From an uncultured Fibrobacterota bacterium (lineage in GTDB: Bacteria; Fibrobacterota; Fibrobacteria; Fibrobacterales; Fibrobacteraceae): a stretch of 48,271 bases of DNA. The stretch is from positions 1-48,271 of the forward strand of contig CAIRAY010000080.1 of assembly GCA_903876665.1 (NCBI GenBank). The letters are read 5' to 3'. Below the pieces are notes generated by a model, which saw only the letters and a program-made list of their open reading frames with translations, was not told the origin of the DNA and made no database searches. Positions 9,090 to 17,478 of the stretch are shown one piece after another. Both the position numbers and the translations under genes were made by a program. Each line of letters starts with the position of its first letter. Positions within the stretch are counted from its first letter, which is position 1.

Positions 9090-9160
9090 AACGGGCAATC
9101 CGCCTAGGATGGGTTATAAGAATTCAAAAAACAAATGACTTCTGGCACTCCCGATCCTAG

Positions 9161-9178
9161 CTTTGTGACAACACAAAG
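9161..9178. promoter_or_regulatory. 18-bp palindrome upstream of first esterase
   Basis: CTTTGTG-ACAA-CACAAAG has perfect 7-bp arms and lies 25 bp upstream of the esterase ATG at 9203, where an operator would overlap the promoter or transcription start. The LacI-like regulator encoded next door is the obvious candidate ligand, but I see no second copy in front of the regulator or the second esterase. Confidence 0.45.
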
Positions 9179-9202
9179 ACCTTTACCCATCTAGTGAAAC
9201 TC

Positions 9203-10507
9203 ATGAAAATTCAATTACTCGTCATTTTCCTGATTTTCGGATGCAGCGCAGAAAAGAGTAGTCCAATGTCCCCAACAACTAGCTCCTCGAGTTTGGCTAG
9301 CGAGATTCGATCCTCGGTCACCATCGCATCTTCATCCTCCCAGGAATCGACCTCTTCTTCGAGCATGGCCGTCGCATGGCGCTACTTCGGTGCGGACCAT
9401 CCATCCATCCGAACCACAGGAAGGGCAAAGCAATCCGACCTCAAAGCCCCAGTACTTGCCTGGTCTGGAAGCACATTCCAAATTGCCTTCACCGGAACCG
9501 CAGCCAGAATCCGCCTCTCCGCATTGGGCAGCGTTTTTAACGTCCTGGTTGACGAAGACACCATTCCTCGAGCTATTCTGGATCTGTCCGAGAACTTCGA
9601 CACCGTTCACACGTTGGTCGAAAATTTGCCTCTGGGTCCCCATTCGGTAACCGTTTTTAAGCGCACGGAATCCCAGTATGGTGCAGCGACATTTAGGGGA
9701 TTTGAAATTCTCGGAAACTCCCAGTTGCTGGATTTACCTGCACGTCCAAGCCGTCGCATCGAATTCATCGGAAGCTCCATCACCTGCGGCTACGGAAACC
9801 TCGATTCCGTCAAAGAGAACCCCTTCAAAATCACCACGGAGGATTTCTATTTCTCCTACGCAGCCCGCACGGCAAGGAATTTGAACGCGGAATTCCATAC
9901 CGTCTGCCATTCGGGTCGCGGAATTTCCCGAAACAACACTAACGGAACAGAAGGAACCATCCCCACCCTATGGCCTTTGATTTCTTCCCAGGAGACTTCG
10001 CCTTGGGATTTTTCGGCCTGGATTCCCGATGTGGTGTCTTTACACATCAGCACCAACGATTTTTCCAAAAGCATTCCGGATTGGGCAACCTATACCTCCG
10101 CAACGGTCCAATTTATCCTGGATATCCGATCCAAATATCCAAACGCAACCATCCTTCTGCTCGTCGGCCCCAGGCTTTCGGATGACTATCCCCTCGCCAC
10201 CACCGCGGACTTCGTGAGATATCCCATCGATTCCACCGGCTACCCTTCCGCATACATGAAGCAGAAAATCAATTCCTCGACAGGGGACACCACTTATACT
10301 TACAAGTCGTTGACCACGTGCAAACGATACATTGACGATGTCTTGGAAGTCCTCGCATCAGACGGTGAAAAAAAGGTTTTTCAGCTGTCCATCCCGGACC
10401 GGGGCGCAAGCATGGGTTACGGAGCCGATTACCACCCCACCGCTCGCGAGCACGCAGCCATTGCCAATAACCTTACGTCAGAAATTAAAACTAGGATGGG
10501 TTGGTAA
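9203..10507 (+). CDS. CE2-type acetyl-esterase lipoprotein (copy 1)
   Basis: The 434-residue protein has a lipoprotein signal (IFGC), a Ser-rich linker up to about residue 56, an N-terminal beta-sandwich domain (about 60-180) and a C-terminal SGNH hydrolase domain. Block I is GSSITCGYG with nucleophile Ser192; STNDF gives the Asn/Asp block; DYHPTAREHA supplies Asp409/His411. This jelly-roll plus SGNH order is that of carbohydrate esterase family 2, which removes acetyl groups from xylan, mannan or glucomannan. The usual GDS is GSS here. The ATG at 9203 is preferred over a GTG at 9194. It is paralogous to the gene at 11960 and overlaps the 3' end of the convergent regulator gene by 30 bp. Confidence 0.88.
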   Translation: MKIQLLVIFLIFGCSAEKSSPMSPTTSSSSLASEIRSSVTIASSSSQESTSSSSMAVAWRYFGADHPSIRTTGRAKQSDLKAPVLAWSGSTFQIAFTGTAARIRLSALGSVFNVLVDEDTIPRAILDLSENFDTVHTLVENLPLGPHSVTVFKRTESQYGAATFRGFEILGNSQLLDLPARPSRRIEFIGSSITCGYGNLDSVKENPFKITTEDFYFSYAARTARNLNAEFHTVCHSGRGISRNNTNGTEGTIPTLWPLISSQETSPWDFSAWIPDVVSLHISTNDFSKSIPDWATYTSATVQFILDIRSKYPNATILLLVGPRLSDDYPLATTADFVRYPIDSTGYPSAYMKQKINSSTGDTTYTYKSLTTCKRYIDDVLEVLASDGEKKVFQLSIPDRGASMGYGADYHPTAREHAAIANNLTSEIKTRMGW

Positions 10508-11866
10508 CCCTATCGATCCATTGTCAATAAGCCTGCATTCGCCAAACAGATGACGCCCGCGTCCGACCTGCACGGGAATGGCCCCCAGCAATAAATGAAA
10601 AATCGAGTACCCCAGCTTCGCCATCCCAAAGTCAATGGTCGAGATGGGGTAGGGCTTGAGCTCGGCCAGGTTATCAAATGAAATCAGAGAAATGTCTTTG
10701 GGAATGCCAATCTTTTGCATCCTAAATGCCCGCCAATAATTCATGGCATAGTGGTCATTGGGAGCGATCAAGGCGGTGACTCCCGGCTCATGCAATACCT
10801 TGCGAACCACCTCATCATCACTCCAATCCAGCTCCATGGAAACGATGCTAATTCCTAGGGTCTTTCCGCGCTCAACCAAACGCTCGGCGCGGACCCGGAA
10901 CCATTCGAAATCCCCTTCCCCATTACACACAAACGCAACCCGCTTATGCCCCTGCCCGCTCAAAACATCCATGGCCAGATCCGTCGCGGTTTCTCTTCCT
11001 GCCCCAACCCAATCCCCATAGCTCACCCGAAAAAATAATGGCGAGTCCAAAACGGGAATTTCCGGCTTGTCATCTTGGATCCAAATTACCGGTTTTTTAA
11101 AGCGAATCAACCACTTGCACCACCCATCGAAATCCTCCAGAGTAACCCGGAGCGGTGTTAAAAGACAACCCAAAAACGCATCCCCAAGCTCCTCAATGAT
11201 CCGACGGATTTCTTTGCGTCCCCGAGGGAAAACCTGCTCCCCCGAATCTTCTCCCGTCAGAACGGGCAATAACCTAACGCCAGCCCGGTCCGCTTCGGAT
11301 CCAATGGCCCGGACCGCCTGGTCCATAATATTGCCATGAAATTCAGCCCATTCTTCGGGGCGGTTACAAACCAGGATGATGGTTCTGCGGATGGGAGAAA
11401 CCAAGGAATCCGTGATTCTTTCAGGGACGACAAGCGATGATCCCACAATCCATTGTTTGCCCCGCTTGAAAAGCAAATTCTGAAGGGCAAGTTCACGACA
11501 GGCCTGGGCCAAAGTCCGGGTAGAGGTGTTCCATTCCTTGCATAGCCATTCCACTTTTGGCAGGGATTGGGCGAACAGAAATGCCCCGTCCGCAATAGAA
11601 GCCTCTAGGCGCCTACGAATGGCAGGAACAGACCGTTCCGGAACACTGGCCTTGGTTTTCTGGGCGGAACCAGCGAGCGAAACTCCCGAGCCAGGTTGGA
11701 TGGTCAGCAAGCCCATCTCTTCTAGGGAATGAATTGCCCGCATGACTTGACGAACAGAACAACCTATTTCTCCCGCGATATGGCGCCCAGAAGGAAAGCT
11801 ACCTCCAGGCGAGAGATAGCCTTGATGCCCAATCCAGGCGATTATCTGAGGAACCGAAATTGCCAC
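10478..11866 (-). CDS. regulator with two winged helices and LacI-like sensor domain
   Basis: The 462-residue protein has an N-terminal GntR-like winged helix (about residues 4-66), a second, more degenerate GntR-like winged helix (about 75-140) and a C-terminal LacI/GalR-type periplasmic-binding-fold domain (about 155-440, with VAFVCNGEGDFEWFRVRAER and SLISFDNLAELKPYPISTID typical of LacI sensors). It sits between two CE2 esterase genes and most likely controls them in response to a sugar; this is inferred from context. The start is GTG at 11866, the only plausible one, with no Shine-Dalgarno but a TAGATT box exactly 6 nt upstream. Direct ATTCATAG repeats span this start region. Its 3' end overlaps the first esterase gene by 30 bp. 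Confidence 0.85.
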   Translation of the reverse strand: MAISVPQIIAWIGHQGYLSPGGSFPSGRHIAGEIGCSVRQVMRAIHSLEEMGLLTIQPGSGVSLAGSAQKTKASVPERSVPAIRRRLEASIADGAFLFAQSLPKVEWLCKEWNTSTRTLAQACRELALQNLLFKRGKQWIVGSSLVVPERITDSLVSPIRRTIILVCNRPEEWAEFHGNIMDQAVRAIGSEADRAGVRLLPVLTGEDSGEQVFPRGRKEIRRIIEELGDAFLGCLLTPLRVTLEDFDGWCKWLIRFKKPVIWIQDDKPEIPVLDSPLFFRVSYGDWVGAGRETATDLAMDVLSGQGHKRVAFVCNGEGDFEWFRVRAERLVERGKTLGISIVSMELDWSDDEVVRKVLHEPGVTALIAPNDHYAMNYWRAFRMQKIGIPKDISLISFDNLAELKPYPISTIDFGMAKLGYSIFHLLLGAIPVQVGRGRHLFGECRLIDNGSIGLPTHPSFNF

Positions 11867-11959
11867 ACTATGAATCTATGAATTTTTATTTCATTTCCCT
11901 CCAACAATTTTGGAACATATCTTAAAAGAGAAAAAAATCCATCCCCACCCGAGGTCATA

Positions 11960-13282
11960 ATGAATAAGAAACTACTTGCGCTACCCCTTTTGCTATTACT
12001 GGGATGCGCCCAGGAAAATGGCAATGTGGTCGCACCCGCAACCAGCTCCTCCAGCGATGGCACGCTGTCCCAATCCTCCTCCGATGGAACCTTGCCAGGA
12101 TCGTCCTCCGATGGAACCACCGTGGGCTCGTCGTCCTCTACGGCCGTTGAACTTTCCACCTGCACCGCTTCTTTGACGGCTGGCTGGCAAACCTGCGCAG
12201 CCAATGACTCCAAGATTCGGATCATCGCCCGCGCCGACTTGACCGATCCCACCCGCCCAACGTTTTCCTGGTCTGGAAGCGCAGTCCAGTTCTCCTTCAC
12301 CGGGACTGCCGCAAAAATCCACCTTTATGCAAATGGCAGCGTTTTCAATGTGTTCATTGACGGAAACGACTCTTTGCCCACAAATGTCCTGGACCTAACC
12401 AACTCCGCAGATACTCTGCACGTGGTGGCTGAAGGCCTGACTCCTGGTTCCCATCAAATCACTGTTTACAAGCGCACCGAAGCTCAGTATGGTGAAGCGG
12501 TATTCTCCGGGATCGAAGTGCAAGGTACCCTGGATCCGCTCCCTGCGGCCAAGACCCGCAGAATCGAATTCATCGGAAACTCCATCACCTGCGGTTACGG
12601 AAACCTTGTTGATGATCCTACGCACATTTACAGCTGGGATATTCTCACCGAAGACCATTCCATCACTTATGCAGCCCTGACGGCGCGTACGCTCAATGCT
12701 GAAGAACATGCCGTTTGCGTCTCTGGCCGTGGCATTTTCCGCAACAACGACAACTCCGAAGAAGGAACCCTTCCCACCTTGTATCCATTGACTTCCTACA
12801 CCTCTACAGTAACCTGGGATTTTAGCCGTTGGACTGCGGATGTGGTGGTGGTAAACCTTGGCACAAATGACTTCTATAAAGGGATTCCTGATTCAACATT
12901 ATTTGTCAATGCTTCAGTGGCATTCGTAAAGGACATTCGCACCCAATATCCTCTGGCCCAAATTATAATGGTCGACGGCCCAATGCTTTCGGATTATTTC
13001 CCCAACGCCTCCGCAGAAGATATGGCGGCCCTCCCAGCGGAATATTTTAAGTTAGGAACAAATGGCGTGTACACATTTAAATCTCAAACCGTTTGCAAGC
13101 GCTTCCTAACGGCCGCACAAGCATCCCTGATTGCCCAAGGGTATACGGGAATTGAAAGACTCTCCATTCCTGCCCAATCGGCTCAATTGAGCTTCGGGGC
13201 AGACTGGCATCCAAGCAAAAAGCAACATGCCCTTATGGCTCGCTTGCTGACAGAAAAAATCCAAGGCCTGACGGGTTGGTAA
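11960..13282 (+). CDS. CE2-type acetyl-esterase lipoprotein (copy 2)
   Basis: The 440-residue protein has the same architecture as the gene at 9203: lipobox LLLGC, a Ser-rich linker containing the thrice-repeated motif SSSDGT, a beta-sandwich domain and an SGNH domain. The nucleophile is Ser208 in GNSITCGYG, GTNDF is the canonical block III and DWHPSKKQHA holds Asp415/His417. It is expected to deacetylate hemicellulose at the cell surface. GAGGT is 5 nt before the ATG and a TATCTT box lies about 50 bp upstream. The first copy has GSS and STND where this copy has GNS and GTND, so substrate range may differ. A strong terminator follows. Confidence 0.9.
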   Translation: MNKKLLALPLLLLLGCAQENGNVVAPATSSSSDGTLSQSSSDGTLPGSSSDGTTVGSSSSTAVELSTCTASLTAGWQTCAANDSKIRIIARADLTDPTRPTFSWSGSAVQFSFTGTAAKIHLYANGSVFNVFIDGNDSLPTNVLDLTNSADTLHVVAEGLTPGSHQITVYKRTEAQYGEAVFSGIEVQGTLDPLPAAKTRRIEFIGNSITCGYGNLVDDPTHIYSWDILTEDHSITYAALTARTLNAEEHAVCVSGRGIFRNNDNSEEGTLPTLYPLTSYTSTVTWDFSRWTADVVVVNLGTNDFYKGIPDSTLFVNASVAFVKDIRTQYPLAQIIMVDGPMLSDYFPNASAEDMAALPAEYFKLGTNGVYTFKSQTVCKRFLTAAQASLIAQGYTGIERLSIPAQSAQLSFGADWHPSKKQHALMARLLTEKIQGLTGW

Positions 13283-13294
13283 ATTCAAATCGAT

Positions 13295-13328
13295 AAAAAA
13301 AGTGCCGGCGAAAGTCGGCACTTTTTTT
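13295..13328. terminator. bidirectional intrinsic terminator
   Basis: A GTGCCGGC/GTCGGCAC stem with one G-U pair closes a GAAA tetraloop and is flanked by seven A (13295-13301) and seven T (13322-13328). It ends the second esterase transcript and would also stop transcription from the other side. Confidence 0.93.
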
Positions 13329-13420
13329 GTGGAAAAACTTTTTTAAAAAGATGTTTTCCGGCAATTGAAAATTTACCCAGCCAATCTACACCAGTCCCAG
13401 CTCTTTGTATCTTTCTGTTC

Positions 13421-15133
13421 ATGATTCAGAAACCTGCCCGCAATTTTGTGCCCACTCCGTTTCCTTCCGATGATGCGATCGCCGTCGCAAGCCTGTATGA
13501 CACGCTTGAAGGTCGCGAAATCCCTACTAGCGACGCAGGCGCCCTTCGCCTGTGGATCCTGGACTGGTCCGAGTTCGAATCCGTTTTGCGCGAGGAAAGT
13601 GCACGGCGCTACATCGCCATGACTTGCGACACCCGCGACCCCAAGGCCGCAGAGGCCTTTGAGCACTTTACCACCCAAATCGAACCGGTTGCCTCCGAAA
13701 AGTCAGATCGTCTGAAACGCAAGCTGATGCAACACCCGGCCCGCGCCCTGCTGGAACCCGAATTCGGAATCTGGTTTCGCGATGTCCAGGTGGCACTGGA
13801 CCTGTTCCGCCCGGAAAATATTCCCCTGGAAACGTCTATCGCCCTAGAAGTCCAGGCTTACCAAAAGATCACGGGCTCCCATAGCGTCATTTTTCAAGGC
13901 GAAGAGCGGACTCTTTCTCAAATGGCACCCTTTCAACAGAGCCCGGACCGCAAAATCCGCGAAGAGGCCTGGCGCCTGGTCGCCAGCCGCCGCTTCGCCG
14001 ACCGTGAGGCTCTAAACGAGGCGTTCGGCAAGCTATTCAAATTGCGCTTGCAGGTTGCAGACAACTCGGGGTTTGCAGGCGACTTCCTCTCCTACATTTT
14101 CAAGGCCAAAGGCCGTTTTGATTACTCCCCCAAAGACTGCCGTTCTTTCCACCAGAGCATTCGGACCTTGGTCGTTCCCCGCATTAAAAAAATACTCGCT
14201 CGGCGCGCCCAGCAAATGGGACTCGCTTCGCTCAGGCCTTGGGATGTCGACTGCGACCCGCTGGGACGCAATCCACTCAAGCCCTTCCTCACCGGTGACG
14301 AGCTGCTGGGAAAAGTGCAATCCATCTTTAACGAGCTTCATCCTCGCTTTGGTGAATGGTTCGGACACATGCGCACCGAAGGCTTGATCGACACGGAAAG
14401 CCGTATGGGCAAGGCTCCGGGGGGCTACCAAATTTCCCTCGACGAAAGTCGGGTTCCTTTTATTTTCACCAACGCATCCGGCACCAATGGCGATGTCTAC
14501 ACCATGCTCCATGAAGCGGGCCACAGCTTCCACCAGTTCGCCATGGCCCACCAACCCATCGTGGCCTTCCGGGATACTCCCGCCGAATTTGCCGAAGTAG
14601 CCTCCATGTCCATGGAGCTCATTGCATCCTCGGACCTGAGCCCCTTTTATCCCACCGCCGAAGCAGCGCGTTCTAGGCAGGAACAATTTGAGGATGTGAT
14701 CCTGCTTTTGCCTTGGGTGGCCATGGTGGATGCTTTTCAGCATGAGCTGTACACACGCCCAGGTCACACCGCCAAAGACCGCCAGGAACTTTGGATGCAA
14801 TTGCAGCTCGAATTCGACACCGGCATCGACTGGTCAGGTCTTGAAGAGCTGCGGGCCTATTCTTGGCAACGCCAATTGCATATTTTTGAAGTTCCTTTCT
14901 ACTACATCGAATACGGCATTGCCCAACTCGGGGCATTGCAATTATGGGCAAACTACCGCAAGAATCCAACGCAGGCCTTGGAACACATGATTGAGGCCCT
15001 GTCTCTGGGCGCATCCAGTCCTCTGCCCGAACTATTTTCCCGCGCGGGCATCCGCTTCAATTTTACCGAGGCCACCCTGGAACCCTTGATGTCCATGGTG
15101 GAAGAAGAACTCGCCCGCTTGGAGAAGGCATGA
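13421..15133 (+). CDS. M3-family oligoendopeptidase (PepF-like)
   Basis: The 570-residue protein is an M3 metallopeptidase. The zinc site HEAGH has His364, Glu365 and His368, and the downstream EFAEVASMSMELI helix carries the third ligand. The length and the FxFGYYxxY-like segment near the end (IFEVPFYYIEYGIAQLGA) fit oligoendopeptidase F/PepF, a cytoplasmic enzyme that trims short peptides. There is no signal peptide and no Shine-Dalgarno; a TATCTT box ends 7 nt before the ATG, suggesting a leaderless message. The stop overlaps the start of the M20 dipeptidase gene (ATGA), so the two form a peptide-breakdown operon. Confidence 0.93.
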   Translation: MIQKPARNFVPTPFPSDDAIAVASLYDTLEGREIPTSDAGALRLWILDWSEFESVLREESARRYIAMTCDTRDPKAAEAFEHFTTQIEPVASEKSDRLKRKLMQHPARALLEPEFGIWFRDVQVALDLFRPENIPLETSIALEVQAYQKITGSHSVIFQGEERTLSQMAPFQQSPDRKIREEAWRLVASRRFADREALNEAFGKLFKLRLQVADNSGFAGDFLSYIFKAKGRFDYSPKDCRSFHQSIRTLVVPRIKKILARRAQQMGLASLRPWDVDCDPLGRNPLKPFLTGDELLGKVQSIFNELHPRFGEWFGHMRTEGLIDTESRMGKAPGGYQISLDESRVPFIFTNASGTNGDVYTMLHEAGHSFHQFAMAHQPIVAFRDTPAEFAEVASMSMELIASSDLSPFYPTAEAARSRQEQFEDVILLLPWVAMVDAFQHELYTRPGHTAKDRQELWMQLQLEFDTGIDWSGLEELRAYSWQRQLHIFEVPFYYIEYGIAQLGALQLWANYRKNPTQALEHMIEALSLGASSPLPELFSRAGIRFNFTEATLEPLMSMVEEELARLEKA

Positions 15134-16524
15134 TCCAAGCTTCCGTCGCAACGTTATTGCCCCAGGCTATTGACGATCTCAGTCAACTATGCAGGATCCC
15201 TTCGATCAGCTTCCCCGGATATGACCTGGAAAACTTGGACCGTTCGGCAGAAGCAGTAGCCAAGCTTTGTTCCGAATACGGATTCCCCTTGGTGCATGTT
15301 GTACGCAATCCAGAGCGGCACATTGGACAAGGGGGTTCCCCCGCAGTGATCGCCGCTTGGGGAAACAATCCGGATCTCCCGACCATCCTTCTCTATGCCC
15401 ATCACGACGTACAGCCCGAAATGCTTCTTTCCAAATGGCTGTCCCCTCCTTTTGAACCAGCCCTACGCGCGGGCCGTCTTTTTGCCCGGGGAGCCGCCGA
15501 CGACAAGGCGGGCATTCTCGTTCATTTGGCCGCCATCAAGGCTTTGCGCTCCGTTCCCGGGGCCTTGTGCCCCAACATCCGCCTGATTTTGGAAGGAGAA
15601 GAGGAGGTGGGGTCTCCGGGCCTTGCCGAGTTGCTTTTTACCCACCGTGATTTTTTACAGTGCGATGTGGCCATCGTCGCCGACCTGGGGAACTTTGCCA
15701 CCGGGGAACCCGCCCTGACCGCATCGCTCCGCGGAATGGTGGCTTTCGAAGTGGAAGTCCGCGCCATCGAGAATACGGTACATTCCGGGCTCTGGTCAGG
15801 CCCCATTCCCGACCCCGCCCAAGGCCTATGCAAAATCATTGCAAGCCTCACGGATGCCCAGGGAAACATTGCGATCCCGGGAGTCCTTAATAGCGTCATC
15901 CCTCCGGACCAAGCCACCTTAGATTCATACCGTTCCCTGGGAATCACCGCAGCATCCTTTCGTGCAGAAGCCGGAGTCCGGCCCGGCGTGCAATTGCTGG
16001 TGGAGGCTTCCGAAATCCCGGCAACCTTATGGCGCAGACCCTCCTTAACTGTGACCACCTTCGAAGCCGGAAAACGTGGAGCCGCAGGCAATGTGCTGCT
16101 GGACTCCGCTTATGCCCGCATTTCCATTCGGCTGGTTCCGGGCATGGACTGGAAAACCGTGGTAAAGCAAGTCACAAATCACATACAAACTATTTGCCTG
16201 TGGGGCCTAGAACTTTCGATCACTCCAGACGAAGGTGCCAACGCCTGGACCACTTCCACCACCCACTCGGCCTTTCAGATTATGTTAGATGCATTGCAAG
16301 CAGGGTATGGGAAACCGGCCCGCATCCTGGGTTGTGGAGCCTCGATTCCGGGCGCACCCATTTTTTCGGAGGTCTTCGGAGATATTCCGGTATTGCTGAC
16401 GGGTCTCGAAGACCCCCAGGCCAACGCCCACGGAGAAAACGAAAGCCTAGACCTGGAAGACTTCCGCAAAGCCATTTGTGCGGAAGCAGAATTTTTGTGG
16501 CGCATGGCAGAGAATAAATGCTAG
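15130..16524 (+). CDS. M20-family metallodipeptidase
   Basis: The 464-residue protein has the two-zinc M20 pattern: YAHHDVQP (His91 and Asp93), GAADDKAG (bridging Asp), EGEEEVGS (catalytic Glu pair) and the inserted dimerisation/lid domain with NTVHSGLWSG. The C-terminal GCGASIPGAPIFSEVFG region supplies the last zinc ligand environment. The pattern is closest to CNDP/PepV-like dipeptidases. It would finish the hydrolysis of peptides made by the M3 enzyme encoded just upstream, with which it shares a 4-bp ATGA overlap. No signal peptide is visible, so it is cytoplasmic. Confidence 0.92.
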   Translation: MIQASVATLLPQAIDDLSQLCRIPSISFPGYDLENLDRSAEAVAKLCSEYGFPLVHVVRNPERHIGQGGSPAVIAAWGNNPDLPTILLYAHHDVQPEMLLSKWLSPPFEPALRAGRLFARGAADDKAGILVHLAAIKALRSVPGALCPNIRLILEGEEEVGSPGLAELLFTHRDFLQCDVAIVADLGNFATGEPALTASLRGMVAFEVEVRAIENTVHSGLWSGPIPDPAQGLCKIIASLTDAQGNIAIPGVLNSVIPPDQATLDSYRSLGITAASFRAEAGVRPGVQLLVEASEIPATLWRRPSLTVTTFEAGKRGAAGNVLLDSAYARISIRLVPGMDWKTVVKQVTNHIQTICLWGLELSITPDEGANAWTTSTTHSAFQIMLDALQAGYGKPARILGCGASIPGAPIFSEVFGDIPVLLTGLEDPQANAHGENESLDLEDFRKAICAEAEFLWRMAENKC

Positions 16525-17078
16525 CTATGATCCATTTTCTCAAATTTTTTGGCACCTTTTCCGTGCTGCTTTTTGTGCTGGGTTGTGCTGGGTCCGAGCG
16601 AAAATCCTTGCAAAACCAAGGTCTGCCCGCTTATCGTCCGCCACCATCCTCCAAGATGATCGCCACCATTGACTCCTTGTGCGATAAACTGGGGGCAGAC
16701 TGGCAACGCGAAACCATTGGCTCCTTGGCTTATTGCAAACAAAAGAAAAAAGGGGTTTTGGCTGTCCATATTCTGGAATTCCCTGCCGGAATCCTCCCTG
16801 ACCGCATAGGACTTGCCGAGCGGGAAGTTGCCCTGCAGGATTTCATCGAAGATTACTTTTTAGCAAAATCAGGATTGGTGGAAGGGGCTATTCGAGAGGC
16901 CTGCAGCATCGATGCCCACACCGCTTGCTTCCAAGAATTCATTGGATTTCCGGAAGGGAGTCCATTCAAGTTAACCGCCGTTCTGGATTCCCGTTGCGCC
17001 CTTTTTGCATGGAATCCGTCCAACGCGCCTGGACCGACAGAGCCCGAGCTCAGCAAAATAATGGGTACCTGTAAATAA
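16518..17078 (+). CDS. small lipoprotein of unknown function
   Basis: The 186-residue protein starts inside the end of the M20 gene (7-bp overlap) and has a lipoprotein signal ending VLGCAG. An alternative ATG at 16527 would shorten the signal peptide by three residues. The mature part has five Cys residues (in SLCDKL, AYCKQ, EACSID, TACFQE and SRCAL) plus one near the end, so disulfides are likely. I recognise no family. Overlap with the peptidase operon implies co-expression, but a link to peptide use is only positional. Confidence 0.78.
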   Translation: MLAMIHFLKFFGTFSVLLFVLGCAGSERKSLQNQGLPAYRPPPSSKMIATIDSLCDKLGADWQRETIGSLAYCKQKKKGVLAVHILEFPAGILPDRIGLAEREVALQDFIEDYFLAKSGLVEGAIREACSIDAHTACFQEFIGFPEGSPFKLTAVLDSRCALFAWNPSNAPGPTEPELSKIMGTCK

Positions 17079-17108
17079 AAAAGCGGACTCCATCGGAGCC
17101 CACTTTTT
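17077..17108. terminator. convergent terminator between lipoprotein gene and trxA
   Basis: The inverted repeat 17082-17104 has two positions that mismatch in plus-strand RNA but become G-U pairs in minus-strand RNA. There it is followed by six T (complement of 17077-17082). On the plus side five T follow (17104-17108). It is therefore best suited to end trxA transcription and serves the lipoprotein gene more weakly. Confidence 0.85.
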
Positions 17109-17122
17109 GTAGATGCTACTTA

Positions 17123-17446
17123 TCAGAGTTGTTTGTCGAGTGCCGCTTTCAAGGTCGCCTTGGGAACTGCGCCCACAATATTTCCGACTTCCACGCCCTT
17201 TTTGAAAATCTTCAAATTGGGAATGGACTGGATGCCGAAGCGCGAGGCGAGCTCAGGCGAATCCTCAACATTGACCTTGGCGATAATGGCTTTTCCTTCG
17301 TATTCGTTGGACAATTCATCCAGGATGGGGCCGATCATGCGGCAAGGACCGCACCATTCTGCCCAAAAGTCAACCAGGACGGGTACAGACGAGGCGATAA
17401 CCTTGTCAAAATTCTCGTCATTGATATGAATCACATTGCTTGGCAT
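17123..17446 (-). CDS. trxA: thioredoxin
   Basis: This is a 107-residue classical cytoplasmic thioredoxin with WCGPC (Cys32, Cys35), the buried Asp26, cis-Pro in SIPNL and the expected C-terminal helix. It reduces protein disulfides using electrons from thioredoxin reductase; no trxB is in the window. AAGGCGG precedes the ATG at 17446. It is divergent from the AsmA-like gene, with only 32 bp between the two starts, and is followed by a terminator, so it is monocistronic. Confidence 0.97.
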   Translation of the reverse strand: MPSNVIHINDENFDKVIASSVPVLVDFWAEWCGPCRMIGPILDELSNEYEGKAIIAKVNVEDSPELASRFGIQSIPNLKIFKKGVEVGNIVGAVPKATLKAALDKQL

Positions 17447-17478
17447 TTTTTCCGCCTTGGTGTTTTTAAATTTCAGCT

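Noticed and set aside
14033-14800. 255-codon open frame antisense to the M3 peptidase gene
   Set aside because: It is a shadow of the HExxH-containing peptidase; no independent evidence.
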